In this document: positions 1 to 8,784 of the stretch, piece by piece
How positions within the stretch are numbered: the stretch's first letter is position 1
Layout of the letters: each line of letters opens with the position of its first letter
Assembly (NCBI GenBank): GCA_964482495.1
Contig: CAYZXS010000010.1
Span: 34,108-98,107 of the forward strand
DNA length: 64,000 bases
Origin: J029 sp964482495
Lineage (GTDB): Bacteria > Planctomycetota > UBA1135
Direction: 5' to 3'
Made by a program: the position numbers and the translations under genes
Notes under the pieces: generated by a model
Database searches by the model: none
Told to the model about the DNA's origin: nothing
The model's input: the letters and a program-made list of their open reading frames with translations, nothing else

Positions 1-545
1 AGCACCGCGGCGAGGTCGCCGAGGCGATGGAGATCGCGCTCCAGGAGCAGCGCGGCTTCCTGTGGATGGGGGAGCTGGCGGCGCTGCTCGGCGAGTACGA
101 GGCGGCGCGCGACCGCTACCCCGACTTCGGCGCCTTCTTCCCGCGCCTGATCGAGTTCTTCGATGGCTTGGCGCCGCGGATCGAGGAGCGGATGGCGGCG
201 CGGGACGCGGCGCGGCCCCGGTTGCTCTCCGCCACGCCCGCCAACGGCGCCCGTGAGGTCGACCCGGCCACGACCGAGCTGGTCTTCCGCTTCGACCGGC
301 CGATGAAGCGCGACGGCTACTCGGTCATGCTCGGCCCCGGGGGCCGGGAGGCCTTCCCGGAGGTGAGCGGGGCGTCCTTCGACGAGCCCGGCGAGGTCTT
401 CACCCTCGAGGTGGCGCTGGCGCCGGACCGGGAGTACCGCTTCGGCCTGAACACCTCCGGCGGCAGCGCCTTCCAGGCTCGTGATGGCACCCCGCTGGCG
501 CCGGTCGAGTTCTCCTTCCGCACCAGCAGCCGCCGCGGGCGTTGA
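1..545 (+). CDS. C-terminal part of a protein with SbsA/Ig-like domain (5' truncated)
   Basis: The reading frame is open from the first bases of the window and has an ATG at 27, but codons before it are open too, so the gene probably starts upstream. The N-terminal part is helical and acidic, with no family I recognise for certain. The last ~105 residues look like a bacterial Ig-like (SbsA/Big_5-type) domain, with the typical 'SATPANGAREVDPATTELVF' opening and the 'FDRPM' strand. Such domains usually follow a catalytic region in exported planctomycete proteins. The stop is TGA at 543-545. A DUF4932-type parent protein is possible but unproven. Confidence 0.6.
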   Translation, partial: HRGEVAEAMEIALQEQRGFLWMGELAALLGEYEAARDRYPDFGAFFPRLIEFFDGLAPRIEERMAARDAARPRLLSATPANGAREVDPATTELVFRFDRPMKRDGYSVMLGPGGREAFPEVSGASFDEPGEVFTLEVALAPDREYRFGLNTSGGSAFQARDGTPLAPVEFSFRTSSRRGR

Positions 546-584
546 AGCCGAGCGGCGCCTGCGCCGCGGGTTTAGCCCAGCCGT

Positions 585-3305
585 TCAATCCGGGGCCGAA
601 TCCCACTCCTGCGGCGGGGTCGGCGTGTAGCGCGGACTCGCGTCCACCGCCGGCAGCGTGGCCAGCACCGCCGCCAGCTCTGCCAGCGCGGTGCGGTGCG
701 CTGGCAGCTCGCTGGCGATCAGGTTCCGCTCCTCGCCGGGGTCGAGGCGCAGGTCGTAGAGTCGGCTGGGGGTGCCGTCCTCGACCCAGAGCTTGTAGCG
801 GTGGTTGCGCAGCACGCGGTCGGCCCGGCCGCTCGGCGGCACTAGGCGCTCGCCGTCGTACCGGGCGAAGCCGCCGCCCATCGACAGGATCCAGGGCCGC
901 GGAGCCCGCGGCTCGCCGCCGAGCAGGGCGTCGGCGAAGGAGCGGCCGTCGTACTCGTAGCCGCCGGGCAGCGCGGCCCCGGCCAGCTCGGCGAAGGTCG
1001 GCAGCAGGTCGCTGAAGTCGAGAAGGGCGTCGGACCCGGCGCCGGCCGGCACCCGCCCCGGCCCCCAGGCCAGGAAGGGCACGTTGCAGCCGCTCTCGGC
1101 CAGGCCGTTCTTGCCGCCCTGGACCTCGCGGCCGTCGCGGCGGGAGCGCACCGCCCGCGGGCTGCCGTTGTCGGCGGTGAAGATCAGGATCGTGTCCGCG
1201 GCCTCCTCGGACTGCTCCAGCGCCGCCAGCAGCCGTCCCAGGCTGCGGTCGGCGTACTCGACCATCGCCCGGTAGCGGGCCTGCTTCCCCTCGGCGTCAG
1301 GCGCCGCCGGCGTCGCCACGAAGGGCGTGTGCGGCAGGCACAGCGGGAAGTAGAGCAGCTTCGGCCGCCGCCGCTCGCGGCGGGCGAAGTCGATCAGGAA
1401 GTCGGTGAAGCGGTCGGCGCCGAAGTCGCCCGGATGGCTGCGGCTGCCGGCGCGGGTGTGCAGGTAGGGGTCGTGGTAGCGCTCGGCGCTGGCAGGGTTG
1501 CCGGTCTCGTAGCCGGTCCAGACGCACCACTCGTCGAAGCCGTGCTCGGCCAGCACCTCGGGCTGGACCCGGAAGTCGTTGACCTGCCACTTGCCGGCGA
1601 TGGCGGTGGCGTAGCCGGCGCGCCGCAGCATGCGGGCGAAGGAGGGGTTCCGCTCCGGGTCGAAGTGGACGCCGCAGCCCCAGCGCGGCACGTCCCAGTG
1701 GCGGATCCAGCCGTGGCGGAAGGGGTACTGGCCGGTCAGCAGGGTCACGCGGCTGGGCGTGCACAGCGGCATCGACCAGGCGTTGCGGAAGACCGTGCCC
1801 TCGGCCGCCAGGCGGTCCAGGGTGGGGGTGTCGGCGCCCTCGCCGCCGGAGAAACTGAGCCACTCGGCGCCGAGGTCGTCTGCCATGACGAAGACCAGGT
1901 TCGGGCGCGGGTCGAGGGCGCGGGCCTCGGCGGCGGCGCCGGCGCGCCACTCAAGCAGCGCCGCGTCCATCGCCGCCACCCGCTCCGGCATCTCGCCGGC
2001 CAGGTCGTGGTCCTCGCCGGGGTCGGCGGCGAGGTCGTAGAGCTCGAGCCGGGCCGGCTTGCCGCGCGGCTCGTGGCGCAGCAGCTTGTAGCGGTCCTCG
2101 GACCAGGCCGACTGCCGCCCGGACTCGAAGCCGATCGGCCGGCCGCGGACGGCGGTCCGGCCGTCGAGCAGCGGCAAGAGATCGACGCCGTCGAGGTCCG
2201 CCGGCTGCGGGAGGCCGAGGGCGCCGAGCATCGTCGGCAGATAGTCGAGGGTGCTGCAGGGCGCGGTCACCACCTGCGGCTCGGGGAAGCGGCGGGGCCA
2301 CTCCAACAGCCCAGGCACGCGCACGCCGCCCTCGTAGAGGTCGCGCTTGCGCCCGCGCAGGCCGCCGGCGCTGCCTGGTGCCTTGCCGGCCTTGCCCTCG
2401 GGGCCGTTGTCGCTGCAGAACCAGAGGATGGTGTCCTCGGCCACGCCCCAGCCGCGCAGCGCGGCGCGCAGGCGGCCGAGCTGGTGGTCGACTTCGCTCA
2501 TGCAGGCGAAGTAGTGCTGCTCCTCGAGCGGCAGGTGGGCGTAGGGGGCGCGCTGCTCCTCGCTGGCCAGCACCGGCAGGTGCGGGGCGTGGAACCAGAT
2601 CACGGCGAAGAAGGGGGCGCCGTCGACGACCGCCGACTCGAGGAAGGGCAGGGCGCGGTCGAGGATCAGCGCCGAGTCGTCGCCGCTGAGGTCGGCGCCC
2701 GGCTCGTCCTCGGCCTTGCGGCCCGGGCCGGTCCAGTAGGCGGTGCCGTAGGGGTTGCCGAGCCCCTGGTCGCCGACCCCGCCGGCCCACTTCGGCGGCG
2801 TCACCAGCGGGTCGTAGGTCGGCACCTTCGATTCGGTCGAGAAGCAGACGTCGAAGCCGCGCTCCCACGGCGGCGCGTAGTGGGCGGCGTGCTTCGGGCC
2901 GCCGCGGTTGGCGTCCTTCTCGGTGGTGGTCAGCGTGCCCAGGTGCCACTTGCCGAAGTGGCCGGTGCGGTAGCCGCGGGCGCGCAGGATCTCGGCCAGG
3001 TTCGGCTCGTCGGCGGGCAGGTGGCCGACGTTGGCTTGGAAGATGCCGTAGCGGAAGGGGTGGCGGCCGGTCAGGCAGCTGCCGCGGGTGGGGGAGCAGA
3101 CCGGCGCGCCGGCATAGAAGCGGTCGAAGCGGATTCCGCTCGCCGCCATCTCGTCGAGGTTCGGGGTGAGCAGTTCCGGGTGGCCCTGGTAGCCGGCGTC
3201 GCCCCAGCCCTGGTCGTCGGTCATGACCAGGATCAAGTTGGCAGGCGACGGTTCCTGGCCCTGGGGCAGGAGGGCGGCCAGCAGCAGGCAGGACGTCTCG
3301 AACAT
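585..3305 (-). CDS. Sulfatase-sulfatase fusion, exported
   Basis: A 906-residue protein with two complete S1-type sulfatase domains. After a short hydrophobic N-terminus, domain 1 (about 22-455) has the 'TDDQG' metal-site start, formylglycine motif CSPTRGSCLTG with Cys70, and 'FGKWH' near 118-121. An Ala-rich linker leads into domain 2 (about 467-906), which starts 'RPNLVFVMADD' and has CTPSRVTLLTG with Cys515. Domain 2 has no signal peptide of its own and there is no stop between the domains, so this is a real fusion. Sulfatases remove sulfate esters after a maturase converts the Cys to formylglycine. The start is fixed because an in-frame stop lies just upstream (3315-3317, minus strand). 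It diverges from another fusion at 3317. Substrates are unknown. Confidence 0.93.
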   Translation of the reverse strand: MFETSCLLLAALLPQGQEPSPANLILVMTDDQGWGDAGYQGHPELLTPNLDEMAASGIRFDRFYAGAPVCSPTRGSCLTGRHPFRYGIFQANVGHLPADEPNLAEILRARGYRTGHFGKWHLGTLTTTEKDANRGGPKHAAHYAPPWERGFDVCFSTESKVPTYDPLVTPPKWAGGVGDQGLGNPYGTAYWTGPGRKAEDEPGADLSGDDSALILDRALPFLESAVVDGAPFFAVIWFHAPHLPVLASEEQRAPYAHLPLEEQHYFACMSEVDHQLGRLRAALRGWGVAEDTILWFCSDNGPEGKAGKAPGSAGGLRGRKRDLYEGGVRVPGLLEWPRRFPEPQVVTAPCSTLDYLPTMLGALGLPQPADLDGVDLLPLLDGRTAVRGRPIGFESGRQSAWSEDRYKLLRHEPRGKPARLELYDLAADPGEDHDLAGEMPERVAAMDAALLEWRAGAAAEARALDPRPNLVFVMADDLGAEWLSFSGGEGADTPTLDRLAAEGTVFRNAWSMPLCTPSRVTLLTGQYPFRHGWIRHWDVPRWGCGVHFDPERNPSFARMLRRAGYATAIAGKWQVNDFRVQPEVLAEHGFDEWCVWTGYETGNPASAERYHDPYLHTRAGSRSHPGDFGADRFTDFLIDFARRERRRPKLLYFPLCLPHTPFVATPAAPDAEGKQARYRAMVEYADRSLGRLLAALEQSEEAADTILIFTADNGSPRAVRSRRDGREVQGGKNGLAESGCNVPFLAWGPGRVPAGAGSDALLDFSDLLPTFAELAGAALPGGYEYDGRSFADALLGGEPRAPRPWILSMGGGFARYDGERLVPPSGRADRVLRNHRYKLWVEDGTPSRLYDLRLDPGEERNLIASELPAHRTALAELAAVLATLPAVDASPRYTPTPPQEWDSAPD

Positions 3306-3311
3306 GAGGGG

Positions 3312-3317
3312 ATCCTA
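3312..3317 (-). promoter_or_regulatory. Candidate -10 box TAGGAT for leaderless 3305 gene
   Basis: On the minus strand TAGGAT is followed by six bases (CCCCTC) and the ATG at 3305, the spacing expected if transcription starts at or near the start codon. The hexamer also overlaps the ATG at 3317 of the divergent gene. The -35 element is not evident. Confidence 0.5.
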
Positions 3318-6300
3318 TGGTTGCGCTTCCCGGTCCGATGCCCATCCCCCTGCTGCTCTCCCTGCTCCTGCTCCCCGCGCCGCAGTCCCCCGAGGCGCTG
3401 GAGCCGCCCAACCTCGTCGTCATCCTGGCCGACGACCTCGGCTACGGCGACCTCGGCGCCAACAACCCGGACTCGGCGATCCCGACGCCGCGGCTCGACG
3501 CCATCGCCGCCGGCGGGGTCCGCTTCACCGACGCCCACTCCGGCTCGGCGGTGTGCACGCCGACGCGCTATGGCCTGATGACCGGCCGCTACTGCTGGCG
3601 TTCGCGGCTGAAGGGCGGGGTGCTGAACGGCTACTCCGGCCACCTGATCGAGCCGGATCGGCCGACCGTCGCCAGCGTGCTGAAGGCTCGCGGCTACCAC
3701 ACCGCCTGCATCGGCAAGTGGCACCTCGGCATGGACCTGCCGCGCCGGGACAAGGTCATGGACTGGCAAGGGAAGATCGAGGACGGCCCCCTCGCCAACG
3801 GCTTCGACCACTTCTTCGGCGTCACCGCCTCGCTCGACTTCCCGCCCTACGTCTGGGTCGAGGACGACCGCTTCACCGAGCCGGGGGCCGAGCGCTACCC
3901 GGGCAGCGGCTTCCCGGCCTACCTGCGCGCGGGGGAGTGGGCGCCGGGCTTCGACCACCAGGGGGCGCTCGACGAGATCACGCGCCGGGCGGTGGCGCAC
4001 ATCCGCGAGCGCGCGGCGGCTGGCGGCCCCTTCTTCCTCTACCTGCCGCTGACCGCGCCCCACAAACCGGTGCTGCCGGCGGAGCGCTTCCGCGGCAAGT
4101 CGGGCGTCGGGCCCTACGGCGACTTCGTGATGCAGGTGGACTGGACCGTCGGCGAGGTCGACCGGGCGCTGGAGGAGGCCGGGGTGGCCGACGACACCCT
4201 GCTGCTGGTCACGAGCGACAACGGCTCCTTCATGTACCACCTGGACGCGCCGGAGAGCCCGCAGCGGGCGAAGCAGGGCGCGGACGGCGACGCCACCCTC
4301 GACCACGCCGCGGACCCCAAGGTGCACGGCTACCTGTCGGCCACCCACCGCGCCAACGGCCCGCTGCGCGGCACCAAGGCCGACGTCTGGGACGGCGGCC
4401 ATCGCGTGCCCTTCCTGGCGCGCTGGCCGGCGGCGGCGCCGGCGGGCGCGGTCTGCGACCGCAGCGTCAGCCTGGTGGATCTGATGGCGACCTTCGCCGA
4501 CGCCGCCGGCGCGGCGGTGCCGGCCGGCGCGGCCGAGGACAGCACCAGCCTGCTGCCCTTGCTGCGCGATCCGGCGGCGACCTCCTGGGAACGGCCGCCG
4601 GTGGTCATGCACTCGGCCAACGGCACCTTCGCCGTGCGCGACGGCCGGTGGAAGCTGATCCTGGGGAGCGGCTCGGGCGGCCGCGGCCTGCCGAAGGGGC
4701 CGAAGGAGCGGCCGCCCTTCCAGCTCTACGACATGGAGGCGGACCTCGGCGAGCGCGTGAACCTCGCAGCGACCCAGCCGGGGGTGGCGGCGCGGCTGCG
4801 GCGTCAGCTCGAGCAGCTGCGCGCCGGCGCGTTGCCGGCGAAGGCCGCCGCCGCCGCGCCTCCCCTGCCGCCCGCGCGCCCGAACGTGCTGCTGGTGCTG
4901 GCGGACGACATGGGCTGGTCGGACCTCGGCTGCTACGGCGGCGAGATCGCCACGCCCACCCTCGACGTCCTGGCGGCGGAGGGGGTGCGCTTCACCCAGT
5001 TCCACAACACCGCCAAGTGCTTCCCCTCGCGCGCCTGCCTGCTGACCGGGCTCTACGCCCAGCAGGTCGGCATGGGGCGCCGGCACACCGAGCCGCTGCG
5101 CAACGCCGCCACCCTCGGCGAGGTCCTGCGCGCCGCCGGCTACCGCACGCTGATGAGCGGCAAGCACCACGGGGTCGACAATCCCCACGACCGCGGCTTC
5201 GACCGCTACCGCGGCCTGCGCGACGGCGCCGCCAACCACTTCAACCCCGGCCACCCGCGCGCGGGCGAGCCGGCGCCGGCGCAGAAGCGGCCGGGCGAGC
5301 GGGTGTGGTGCTTCGACGAGGAGGTGGTGCAGCCTTACACGCCGGAGGACCCGGACTTCTACTCCACCGACGCCTACACCGACTGGGCGATCGAATTCCT
5401 GCGGGAGGAGCGGCCGCCCGGCCAGCCCTTCTTCCTCTACCTGGCGTACCAGGCGCCGCACGACCCCTTGCAGGCTTGGCCGGAGGACATCGCCCGCTAC
5501 CGAGGCCGCTACGGACAGGGCTACGGGGCCGTCGCCGCCGCCCGCGACGCCCGCCAGCGCGGGATGGGGCTGATCGAGGAGCGTTACCCGCGGTCGGAGC
5601 CGACGCACCGGCCCTGGGCCGAGCTGAGCGAGGCCGAGCGCGACGACCAGGACCTGCGCATGGCGGTATACGCGGCCATGATCGACCGCATGGACCGGAA
5701 CCTCGGCCGGCTGCTGGCGGTGCTGGAGCAGCGCGGCGATCGCGACAACACCATCGTGCTCTTCGCCTCGGACAACGGTTGCTCCGCCGAGGTGGTCGAG
5801 ATCGGCGACGGCGCGGTCGGCGCCATCGACCGCTGGTCCTCGCTGGGCCGCGACTGGGCCAACGTCTCGAACACCCCCTTCCGGCTGTTCAAGAACTACA
5901 GCCACGAGGGCGGCATCAACACGCCGCTGATCGTCAGCTGGCCGGCGGCCGGGCTGGAAGGTGGGCGCGTCTCCGGTCGCGTCGGCCACTTCATCGACTT
6001 CATGCCGACTCTGCTCGAGTTGGCCGAGGCCGACTACCCGACCGCGGTCGGAGACGAGCCCGTCCTCCCCCTCAATGGCGAGAGCCTGCTGCCCGCGATC
6101 CTCGGCGACGACCAACCCCGCCGATCCCAGCTGTTCTGGAGCTGGTCCAAAGGCCGCGCCGTCCGCGACGGCGACTGGAAAGCCGTCTCCTGGAACGGCG
6201 CCTGGGAGCTCTACGACCTCAGCGCCGACGCCACCGAGACCCGCGACCTCGCGGCCGAGCATCCCGAGAGGCTGGCCGACCTGGTCGCGGCGCACGCAGC

Positions 6301-6334
6301 GTGGCTGGAGCGCTGCCGCGCCGCCGACGGCTGA
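3317..6334 (+). CDS. Second sulfatase-sulfatase fusion, exported
   Basis: A 1005-residue protein with a signal peptide, then two S1-type sulfatase domains. Domain 1 (about 30-505) has 'NLVVILADDLGYGDLG' and formylglycine motif CTPTRYGLMTG with Cys80. An Ala/Pro-rich linker near 505-518 leads to domain 2 (about 519-1005), with 'NVLLVLADDMGWSDLG' and CFPSRACLLTG with Cys568. The domains differ clearly from each other and from the neighbour at 585, so this is not a recent tandem duplication of one domain. Two starts are possible: ATG 3317 and ATG 3338. The second still gives a good signal peptide (MPIPLLLSLLLLPAP) and lies after a TATGGT hexamer (3316-3321), so it may be the real one. Confidence 0.93.
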   Translation: MVALPGPMPIPLLLSLLLLPAPQSPEALEPPNLVVILADDLGYGDLGANNPDSAIPTPRLDAIAAGGVRFTDAHSGSAVCTPTRYGLMTGRYCWRSRLKGGVLNGYSGHLIEPDRPTVASVLKARGYHTACIGKWHLGMDLPRRDKVMDWQGKIEDGPLANGFDHFFGVTASLDFPPYVWVEDDRFTEPGAERYPGSGFPAYLRAGEWAPGFDHQGALDEITRRAVAHIRERAAAGGPFFLYLPLTAPHKPVLPAERFRGKSGVGPYGDFVMQVDWTVGEVDRALEEAGVADDTLLLVTSDNGSFMYHLDAPESPQRAKQGADGDATLDHAADPKVHGYLSATHRANGPLRGTKADVWDGGHRVPFLARWPAAAPAGAVCDRSVSLVDLMATFADAAGAAVPAGAAEDSTSLLPLLRDPAATSWERPPVVMHSANGTFAVRDGRWKLILGSGSGGRGLPKGPKERPPFQLYDMEADLGERVNLAATQPGVAARLRRQLEQLRAGALPAKAAAAAPPLPPARPNVLLVLADDMGWSDLGCYGGEIATPTLDVLAAEGVRFTQFHNTAKCFPSRACLLTGLYAQQVGMGRRHTEPLRNAATLGEVLRAAGYRTLMSGKHHGVDNPHDRGFDRYRGLRDGAANHFNPGHPRAGEPAPAQKRPGERVWCFDEEVVQPYTPEDPDFYSTDAYTDWAIEFLREERPPGQPFFLYLAYQAPHDPLQAWPEDIARYRGRYGQGYGAVAAARDARQRGMGLIEERYPRSEPTHRPWAELSEAERDDQDLRMAVYAAMIDRMDRNLGRLLAVLEQRGDRDNTIVLFASDNGCSAEVVEIGDGAVGAIDRWSSLGRDWANVSNTPFRLFKNYSHEGGINTPLIVSWPAAGLEGGRVSGRVGHFIDFMPTLLELAEADYPTAVGDEPVLPLNGESLLPAILGDDQPRRSQLFWSWSKGRAVRDGDWKAVSWNGAWELYDLSADATETRDLAAEHPERLADLVAAHAAWLERCRAADG

Positions 6335-6338
6335 GCCT

Positions 6339-7247
6339 TCAAGCCTGGCCGCTCAGCAGCCTCTTGATCTCCGGGTCGACCGCGGATTCGTGGACCGTCT
6401 TGCCGGTGCGGTTGCGGTGTCCGGGGTCGGCGCCGGCGTCGAGCAGGAGCGTGACGATCCGCAGGGCATGCTCCTTCTTGCCTCCGGCGCCGGCGCGCCC
6501 GGTGTTGGCCACCGCGCGCCGCAGTGGCGTCGATCTTCGGCTGTGGTCTTCCGGGTCGACCGCCGCGCCGAGCTCGAGCAGCGCCTGCACCGTGTCGGCG
6601 TTGCGGTCGCGGACGGCCATGTGCAGAGGCGTCACCCCTCCCTGGTTGGCGGCGTCCAGGTCGGCGCCGCGCTGATGGAGCAGGGCGATCTCGGCGGCCC
6701 CGCCGGAGTCGCGACCGCGGCACAGCTCGTGGATGGGGGAGACGCCGTAGCTCTTGGGTGCCACTGCCCTCGGGTCGGCTCCGGCGTCGAGCAGCAAGAC
6801 CATCGCGGCGCGGTCGGCCGAGCCGGCGGCGTAGAACAGCAGAGTCCGGTCGTCCTCGTCGGCGACCCGGGCCAGCTCCGGATCCGCCGCGAGCGCGCGC
6901 TCGAGTCTCGCCATCTCGCCGTTCACCAGGAAGCAGAAGGCGGTGTCCTCGGCCCCGCGGGCCAGGAGCAGCGTGCGCATGGCGGCGTTCCGCCCGGCCG
7001 CCAGCAGCGGCGTGCGCCATTCCCTGCCGGCGTGGATGTCGGCTCCGAAGTCGAGCAACAGTTCGGCGATGGCGAGGTGCCCCATCTTGGCCGCCATGAG
7101 CAGCGGCGGCTCGCGGCCGGCGTCCGGGTTCGCGCCCGCTGCGAGCTGCTCGCGGACCCGCTGGGTGAGTGCGCCCCACTCGTGCCGGTGCTTGGTGTGC
7201 CCGAGCTGGGCGATCTGGGTCCAGAGGTCGAGCGGGGGCGGGGACAT
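6339..7247 (-). CDS. Ankyrin-repeat protein
   Basis: A 302-residue protein made mostly of ankyrin repeats, visible as repeated 'TPLLAAGRNAAMRTLLLARG', 'TPLHMAVRDRNADTVQALLE' and 'VTLLLDAGADPGHRN'-like units, about seven in all. No signal peptide is seen, so it is probably cytoplasmic and binds another protein. It lies 13 bases after the stop of the sulfatase gene 7261-8721 on the same strand, so the two are probably co-transcribed. It converges on the 3317 fusion with only four bases between stop codons. The partner is unknown. Confidence 0.88.
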   Translation of the reverse strand: MSPPPLDLWTQIAQLGHTKHRHEWGALTQRVREQLAAGANPDAGREPPLLMAAKMGHLAIAELLLDFGADIHAGREWRTPLLAAGRNAAMRTLLLARGAEDTAFCFLVNGEMARLERALAADPELARVADEDDRTLLFYAAGSADRAAMVLLLDAGADPRAVAPKSYGVSPIHELCRGRDSGGAAEIALLHQRGADLDAANQGGVTPLHMAVRDRNADTVQALLELGAAVDPEDHSRRSTPLRRAVANTGRAGAGGKKEHALRIVTLLLDAGADPGHRNRTGKTVHESAVDPEIKRLLSGQA

Positions 7248-7260
7248 GCTGCCGCGAGGT

Positions 7261-8721
7261 TCAACGCTTGAGACTGCCGAAGTAGAGCTCGGTTTCGAAC
7301 AGCCCGGCGGCGCCGCCGAGCAGGCGCGGGTCCTCGCGGCGGAGCAGCTCCGCGGCCAGCTCGCGCTTTAGCTCCTCCAGCACCTCGGCGTAGGCCGGAT
7401 CCCCGGCGACGTCCTGCCACTGCTCCGGGTCCTTGGCCAGGTCGTAGAGCTCGAACTCCGGGCGCGGGGCGAAGGCGCGCTGGTAATAGAGCAGGAACTC
7501 CGGATCCTCGCGGTGGTCCAGGATCCAGCTCTTGGTCGGGCCGTTGTCGCAGTCGGAGTAGGGGATCTTGCGCAGCGCGCCCTCGGGCACGCCGGCCGGC
7601 CAGCGCTCGGGGGCGAAGTTGCGGATCAACAGGTAGTCGTGGGTGCGGATCGCCCGCGACGGATAACCCGCCCACGACGGCGCCGCCTGCGCCGGGGTGT
7701 GGCGCTCGCGGCCGAAGACGATCCTCATCTGGGCCAAGTCGATCTCGCCGTCTTCGATCAGCGGCAGCAAGCTGCGGCCGGTCATGTCCAGCGGCACCGG
7801 CACGCCGGCGGCCTCGAGGAAGGTGGGGGCGAGGTCGGTCAGCGAGACGAAGGCGCCGACCGGGAAGGGCGGACCCTTCTCGCCCCAGCGCAGCGCCAGC
7901 GGCACGCGCGTGCCGAGGTCGTAGAGGTTGCCCTTGCCGCGCGGAAACGGCATGCCGTGGTCCCCGGTGACGACGACGATGGTGTCGTCCAACTCGCCGC
8001 GCTGCTCCAGCTCGGCCAGGCAGTCGCCCACCAGCCGGTCGAAGCGCTCGACCTCGAACAGGTAGTCGGCGACGTCGCTGCGGATCTCCGGAGCGTCGGG
8101 GAAGGCCTGCGGCAGCCGGATCCGCGCCAGGTCCATGCCGCGGGCGGCGCCGCTGCCAGCCTCGTAGCCGCGGTGCGGGTCGCTCGACCCCTGCCAGAAG
8201 CAGAACGGAGCCCCGTCCGGCCGCGCGTCGAGGAAGTCCGCGAAGGAGGAGTAGGGCTTGCCGGCCGGTTGCTCCATGCGCCCGCCGGCCTGGAAGCGCC
8301 CCGGTCCCCAGCCCTTGCGGTGCGAGCCGACGTGGTAGCCGGCTGACGCCAGCAGCTCGGGGTAGAGCGGGATGTCCTCCGAGATCGTGCTCCACAGGCT
8401 GCCGCCCTCCCGCAGACGCCAGAAGTCCTGGCCGCTCAGGATCGCGCCGCGGCTCGGCGTGCACGACGGTGAGGACACGAAGGCGTGGGTGAACAGCACC
8501 CCCTCCATCGCCAGCCGGTTGAAGCTCGGCGTGTGTACCACCTGCTCGCCGTAGACGCCGGCGTGGGGGAAACCCCAGTCGTCGGCGATGCAGAACAGGA
8601 TGTTGGGGCGGGCCGTTCCCGCCGGCGGCGGATCCTGCGCCGAACGAGGTCGCAGTGTGGGCGCTGCCGCGAGCAGCAGCGCCAGCAAGACGGGGAGGAG
8701 GAATCGGAGCCGGGAGCGCAT
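7261..8721 (-). CDS. Sulfatase, exported
   Basis: A 486-residue single-domain S1-type sulfatase. The start at 8721 gives a strong signal peptide (MRSRLRFLLPVLLALLLAAA). The metal-site opening 'NILFCIADDWG' and the formylglycine motif CTPSRGAILSG (Cys87) are intact, and 'VVVTGDHGMPFPRGKGNLYD' is the usual C-terminal metal-site segment. Upstream open frame lacks family similarity and was excluded. It diverges from the GH95-sulfatase fusion across 63 bases, so both may share a regulatory region. Substrate unknown; the neighbouring fucosidase suggests a sulfated fucose-containing glycan. Confidence 0.93.
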   Translation of the reverse strand: MRSRLRFLLPVLLALLLAAAPTLRPRSAQDPPPAGTARPNILFCIADDWGFPHAGVYGEQVVHTPSFNRLAMEGVLFTHAFVSSPSCTPSRGAILSGQDFWRLREGGSLWSTISEDIPLYPELLASAGYHVGSHRKGWGPGRFQAGGRMEQPAGKPYSSFADFLDARPDGAPFCFWQGSSDPHRGYEAGSGAARGMDLARIRLPQAFPDAPEIRSDVADYLFEVERFDRLVGDCLAELEQRGELDDTIVVVTGDHGMPFPRGKGNLYDLGTRVPLALRWGEKGPPFPVGAFVSLTDLAPTFLEAAGVPVPLDMTGRSLLPLIEDGEIDLAQMRIVFGRERHTPAQAAPSWAGYPSRAIRTHDYLLIRNFAPERWPAGVPEGALRKIPYSDCDNGPTKSWILDHREDPEFLLYYQRAFAPRPEFELYDLAKDPEQWQDVAGDPAYAEVLEELKRELAAELLRREDPRLLGGAAGLFETELYFGSLKR

Positions 8722-8769
8722 GAAACCGGTCGAGGTGGGGCCCACGAGTCGTCGGGAGCCGGGGGCCCC

Positions 8770-8775
8770 TATTCT
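8770..8775 (+). promoter_or_regulatory. Candidate -10 box TATTCT for the GH95-sulfatase gene
   Basis: TATTCT lies nine bases before the ATG at 8785, in the 63-base spacer between divergent genes. A GAGGG sequence (8776-8780) sits between them and could instead act as a ribosome binding site if transcription starts further upstream. Confidence 0.35.
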
Positions 8776-8784
8776 GAGGGTGAC

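Noticed and set aside
1329..3578. Long open frame opposite the first sulfatase fusion
   Set aside because: It lies antisense to a well supported gene, shows no family motif, and is Gly/Ala/Val/Arg-biased. Long antisense frames are expected in DNA this GC-rich.
3233..6295. 1020-codon open frame antisense to the second sulfatase fusion
   Set aside because: A shadow of the strongly supported plus-strand gene; its composition is typical of a complementary frame.
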